From the NCBI GenBank assembly GCA_046329055.1, contig JAXLVK010000003.1:1-64000 (forward strand): a stretch of 64,000 nucleotides of DNA. Reading direction: 5' to 3'. Position 1 is the stretch's first letter. Each line of letters starts with the position of its first letter. The notes under the pieces are model-generated. The model saw only the letters and a program-made list of their open reading frames with translations. It was not told the origin of the DNA and made no database searches. The position numbers and the translations under genes are program-made. This document shows positions 60,791 through 64,000 of the stretch, in pieces. The stretch is from JADKCL01 sp046329055. GTDB taxonomy: Bacteria; Bacteroidota; Bacteroidia; J057; JADKCL01.

Positions 60791-63064
60791 ATGGAAAAGG
60801 TTTTACATGGAGTTGCCAGACGATTGTTGCTGGTGGGTTTCGTCACCCTCCTGCATCAACTGCTTCCGGCTCAGTGCACCGGCGGAACACTTGCCGGCAA
60901 CATTACGCCTACCCTGGCATGGCAGACCATTCCCTGCGTCAAGGGCGGTGAATACTATACCTTCAATGCCGTCGCTGGCGTTTACTACACCTTTTCCTTC
61001 TGCAATGGCGGCGGACTCGCCAACTGGGACACCAAAATCACCATCCTCAACAGCGCAGGTGTGCCGCAGCCCTTTGGCTTCGCGGACAATGACTGCGGAA
61101 CCCAATCCTTCCTCTGGTACTGGTCCGCCACCACCCCCGGCGTACACAGAGTATTGATCTCGGAGGGCCCCGGCTGCAATAGCAATGCCTCCTGCGCCAC
61201 CCTCGCCTACAAGACCGAACTCGACCCCTATGGCAGCACAGGCCGCTCCTGCGGCACCCCATGGGTCATCCCCTCCATCCCCTACAGCCAATCCGGCCTC
61301 ACCACTTGCTTCTACGGCAACGAGTACACGAGCGCCAATGCCTGCGGTTCACAGTACATGAACGGGGAGGACTTCGTGATGCGCTTCAACGGCACCGCCG
61401 GGCAGTGCATTTCCATCTACACGGATAACACATTCATTTACACGGGATTGTTCCTGCTGAATGGTTGCCCCAGCACGGTGGGCACATCCTGCATTGCCTA
61501 TCAAGAGGCAGCGGCCGGCAACCCGAGGATATTCAACATCACCCTGCCCTCGACCACCACATATTATATAGTGATGGACATGGAGGGGAACACGCCACCC
61601 TATTGCTCGCCATTTGACATCACGGTCACGCCCTGCGTCGCGGTGGGGCAGGGGGCAAACTGTGCGACATCCTTCCTCATACCCTCATTGCCCTACTCGC
61701 AGATCGGCTTCACCACCTGCGGCCGAGGCAATACCTACAACAGCACCATGGCCTGCAACAGCACATACATGAACGGGGAGGACTTCCTCTTCAGGTATGT
61801 CTCGCCCGGAAATGAGTGCGTGTCCATCGAGCTGGATTACACACAGCCCTACACCGGATTTTTCGTGTACAATGGCTGCCCCAACCTTGTCGGCACTTCC
61901 TGCATCGCAAAGCAGACCTCCCCGGGCGGCAATCCCAAGCGCAGAAATATCCAGTTGACAGCCGCGGGAACCTATTACATCATGGTTTCGAACCAGCCCG
62001 CGCCGAGCTGCACGCCCTTCAACTTCACCATGAAGCGCTGTCCTCCGGCTTGTACGCACAATCCCAATGCGAGCGACTTCTGTACCTCATCGACCATGGT
62101 CAGCTTTGGACCATTGGATACCGTATGTGGTTCTACGCCAGACACATACACACCTGACTTTTCAGTGGACCTTGACAATGATTTCTGCGGCTCCATCGAA
62201 AACAATGCCTGGTTCAGCTTCGTCGCGGACTCCACTCGGATGACCTTCCGCATCGATGTGCCCGATTGCAACTATGGCTACGGCATCCAAGCCCAGGTAT
62301 TTGAAACCACGGACTGCATCAACTTCACTCCCAAGTCCAATTGCTGGAACCCGATGCTGCAATCCAGCGGCCTCATGGTGGCAAACGGCCTCACTGTCGG
62401 TAACACCTACCGCATTATGCTGGATGGCTATGCCACGGACGACTGTTCCTTTAGGATTTACCGCATAGGCAGCTCATTGCCAGTCGTTTGGGAGAGCTTC
62501 AATGCCACCTTGCTACCCAACCAAAAGGTGAATGTCCAGTGGTCCACGGGCGAGGAAGTCAACAACAAGGGCTTCAATGTCCAGCGTGGATGGATGGAAG
62601 ACGAGGGAAGCGGAGCGCATTTCATCTGGCAAAATGTCGGCTACGTCCCGGCCAAGGGAGGTCCCGGCCAAGGCGCAAGCTACCAATACACCGATTCCCC
62701 GGAATACTCCGGCAGGCCGTGGTTTTACCGTGTGCAGCAGATCGATTACGATGGGCTGTCGAGCTTCTCGGACATCCGGCAGATCAACCTCGCGGGTCCA
62801 TCCATGCCTGAGCTGAAGGGGGTCTATCCCAACCCCGCGGACAATGTGGTGAAGCTTGAGTTCTACGCCGCCCGGGCGGGTGCGGGAGCATTCGTCCTGT
62901 ACAGCGCCTCTGGTATGCTGGTGAAGCGCCACGACTTCAGCGCCGAGGAGCAGGGGATTTTCAACAAGGAAATCCATCTCAGCGAGCTTGCAAGCGGGAT
63001 TTACTTCTATGCAGTTTCCATCAATGGCGAAGTCTTCAAAGGCAAATTGAGCATCGCCCATTGA
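60791..63064 (+). CDS. Secreted repeat protein with T9SS sorting domain
   Basis: A 757-residue protein with a signal peptide (RRLLLVGFVTLLHQLLPAQ). The first ~420 residues contain at least two ~160-residue tandem modules with shared strings SIPYSQSGLTTC / SLPYSQIGFTTC, YMNGEDFVMRF / YMNGEDFLFRY and GCPSTVGTSCIA / GCPNLVGTSCIA, each cysteine-rich. A linker (LPVVWESFNATLL) and an FN3-like part lead into a T9SS type A domain (VYPNPADNVVKLEF, LASGIYFYAVSING, KGKLSIAH). Should be secreted and surface-attached; role unknown, but repeat modules of this sort occur in adhesion proteins. A hairpin terminator follows 30 bases after the stop. Confidence 0.85.
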   Translation: MEKVLHGVARRLLLVGFVTLLHQLLPAQCTGGTLAGNITPTLAWQTIPCVKGGEYYTFNAVAGVYYTFSFCNGGGLANWDTKITILNSAGVPQPFGFADNDCGTQSFLWYWSATTPGVHRVLISEGPGCNSNASCATLAYKTELDPYGSTGRSCGTPWVIPSIPYSQSGLTTCFYGNEYTSANACGSQYMNGEDFVMRFNGTAGQCISIYTDNTFIYTGLFLLNGCPSTVGTSCIAYQEAAAGNPRIFNITLPSTTTYYIVMDMEGNTPPYCSPFDITVTPCVAVGQGANCATSFLIPSLPYSQIGFTTCGRGNTYNSTMACNSTYMNGEDFLFRYVSPGNECVSIELDYTQPYTGFFVYNGCPNLVGTSCIAKQTSPGGNPKRRNIQLTAAGTYYIMVSNQPAPSCTPFNFTMKRCPPACTHNPNASDFCTSSTMVSFGPLDTVCGSTPDTYTPDFSVDLDNDFCGSIENNAWFSFVADSTRMTFRIDVPDCNYGYGIQAQVFETTDCINFTPKSNCWNPMLQSSGLMVANGLTVGNTYRIMLDGYATDDCSFRIYRIGSSLPVVWESFNATLLPNQKVNVQWSTGEEVNNKGFNVQRGWMEDEGSGAHFIWQNVGYVPAKGGPGQGASYQYTDSPEYSGRPWFYRVQQIDYDGLSSFSDIRQINLAGPSMPELKGVYPNPADNVVKLEFYAARAGAGAFVLYSASGMLVKRHDFSAEEQGIFNKEIHLSELASGIYFYAVSINGEVFKGKLSIAH

Positions 63065-63096
63065 GATCGAAATAGGTCAATCAGCAGAAAGTAGTA

Positions 63097-63125
63097 GAAG
63101 GCGGGAACTCTAAAGGCCCGCCTTC
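63097..63125 (+). terminator. Hairpin terminator after the T9SS repeat protein
   Basis: A 9 bp stem (GAAGGCGGG and CCCGCCTTC), 11-base loop, then GCTCATTTTC. The T-tract is imperfect, so moderate support. Confidence 0.6.
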
Positions 63126-63207
63126 GCTCATTTTCAGGGCCCAAAATCTGAGAGTCCCTGCACCGAATTCCGGCCCGGCAGCAGGCGCAGTCTGTGGGTT
63201 TTTTGCT

Positions 63208-63215
63208 TAACTTTG
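63208..63215 (+). promoter_or_regulatory. Putative -7 element for ileS
   Basis: TAACTTTG, a perfect TAnnTTTG, the same octamer as at tRNA-Pro and secA. It lies 116 bases before the ileS ATG, giving a leader of more than 100 bases, in which I see no riboswitch or T-box. Confidence 0.4.
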
Positions 63216-63331
63216 CCACTCTTTTTTCAAATCAGGAGTTGCAGCCGCATTGCTGATCCAAGTGCCACGCGGGCAAGGAGTTGTGAGCGGCAGACTCCAA
63301 GTGAGTATCGATGGAAACGAAAAGTCCTACT

Positions 63332-64000
63332 ATGACCAAGTACCCGGAGTACCAGAAGTTGAGCCTGCCAGAGTTGGACAAGGAGATCTTGGCTTACTGG
63401 AAGGAGAACGACATCTTCAAGAAGAGCGTCTCCACCCGTGAAGGCGGTCCCGCCTATGTGTTTTACGAAGGCCCACCCAGCGCAAACGGTCACCCCGGCA
63501 TTCACCACGTGATGGCCCGGACCATCAAGGACATTTTCTGCCGTTACAAGACCCTAAAGGGCTTCCAAGTCCACCGCAAGGCTGGCTGGGACACCCATGG
63601 TCTTCCCATTGAACTCAACGTCGAGAAGTCCCTGGGCATCACCAAGGACGATATCGGCACCAAGATCTCCATCGAGGAGTACAACGAGCACTGCCGCAAG
63701 GCGGTGATGGCATACACCGACGAGTGGAACCAAGTCACCGAGCAAATGGGCTATTGGGTGGACTTGGACAATCCTTACGTCACATACGAGAGCGACTACA
63801 TGGAGAGCTGTTGGTGGTTGCTCCGTCAGCTTTTCGACAAGGGTTTGCTCTACAAGGGCTACACCATCCAGCCCTATTCCCCTGCCGCGGGAACGGGTCT
63901 GTCCAGCCACGAGTTGAACCAGCCCGGCACCTACCAGCCCGTCAAGGACACCACCATCGTGGCCCAGTTCAAGGCCGTCCGCAACGCGCAGTCTGAGCCA
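63332..64000 (+). CDS. ileS: Isoleucyl-tRNA synthetase, 3' end beyond the window
   Basis: IleRS charges tRNA-Ile. The window holds its first 223 codons: MTKYPEYQKLSLPELDKEIL, then YVFYEGPPSANGHPGIHHVM, which is the class I HIGH-type ATP motif in its IleRS setting, then GWDTHGLPIELNVEKSLGI, typical of IleRS. The frame is open to the edge. The start at 63332 fits the usual position of the KYPEYxxLxL block near the N-terminus; an in-frame ATG seven codons upstream (63311) is possible. Confidence 0.95.
   Translation, partial: MTKYPEYQKLSLPELDKEILAYWKENDIFKKSVSTREGGPAYVFYEGPPSANGHPGIHHVMARTIKDIFCRYKTLKGFQVHRKAGWDTHGLPIELNVEKSLGITKDDIGTKISIEEYNEHCRKAVMAYTDEWNQVTEQMGYWVDLDNPYVTYESDYMESCWWLLRQLFDKGLLYKGYTIQPYSPAAGTGLSSHELNQPGTYQPVKDTTIVAQFKAVRNAQSEP

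Noticed and set aside
60577..60846. 89-codon minus-strand frame upstream of the T9SS repeat protein
   Set aside because: Overlaps the signal-peptide coding region of a real gene and has no recognisable features.

Overview
The window reads as a chromosomal segment of a Bacteroidota bacterium with moderately high GC. Four lines of evidence point there. Several proteins are built like type IX secretion system (T9SS) cargo, with a signal peptide and a C-terminal sorting domain ending in a lysine/arginine-rich tail. Promoters follow the Bacteroidota pattern of TTG, about 20 bases, then TAnnTTTG, and most starts lack a Shine-Dalgarno site. SecA and PurF are of the long Bacteroidota type. Gene neighbourhoods such as lptB with GH3, and hpt-adk-obg, are typical of the phylum. 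I cannot name a genus. I found no CRISPR array, insertion sequence, phage gene or rRNA.

Layout. 1-8.2 kb: an OmpA-type protein cut by the window edge, then a minus-strand run of a GT-C-like membrane protein, a SPOR protein, secA, an inositol-monophosphatase-family enzyme and rsmI. 8.3-14.8 kb: a DUF2892 membrane protein, a multicopper oxidase with a damaged T9SS tail, a PBP4-type carboxypeptidase, tRNA-Pro(CGG), a small zinc-ribbon protein and an ArnT/PMT-like glycosyltransferase. 14.8-20.6 kb: a 1376-residue DUF4011-type helicase fused to a nuclease (a defence candidate), a possible minus-strand small-gene or small-RNA unit, and an MBL-fold hydrolase. 20.6-30.5 kb, minus strand: a giant PAS/GAF histidine kinase, a GT-C membrane protein and a PorE-like envelope protein with two OmpA domains.

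30.9-46 kb: recJ, two T9SS cargo proteins, lptB-GH3, rpsT, radC, a TrpF-like protein that looks catalytically dead, metG, a MarR regulator, a glutathione peroxidase and a T9SS gene broken by an in-frame stop. 46-54.4 kb: a three-gene operon (stand-alone membrane half, one-cysteine TlpA-like lipoprotein, full spermidine-synthase-like protein), an alkyltransferase-like protein, hemW with an aminotransferase, a small exported protein and purF. 54.7-64 kb: two translationally coupled unknown genes sharing an apparently new ~150-residue module, the hpt / frameshifted membrane gene / adk / obg cluster, another T9SS cargo protein and the 5' part of ileS.

Most of the window is housekeeping: protein export, cell-wall maturation, purine salvage and synthesis, tRNA charging, ribosome biogenesis and DNA repair, interspersed with secreted and envelope proteins. 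The best candidates for something undescribed are the coupled pair at 54713-57435, the helicase-nuclease at 14812-18942, the minus-strand unit at 19262-19655 and the operon at 46125-49491. Several genes (rsmI, dacB, metG, the glycosyltransferase at 13109) have the -7 promoter element 4-6 bases before the start codon, so their mRNAs should be leaderless. Three genes carry single-base or single-codon lesions (near 10365, at 45207, near 58155) that could be real decay or assembly errors.
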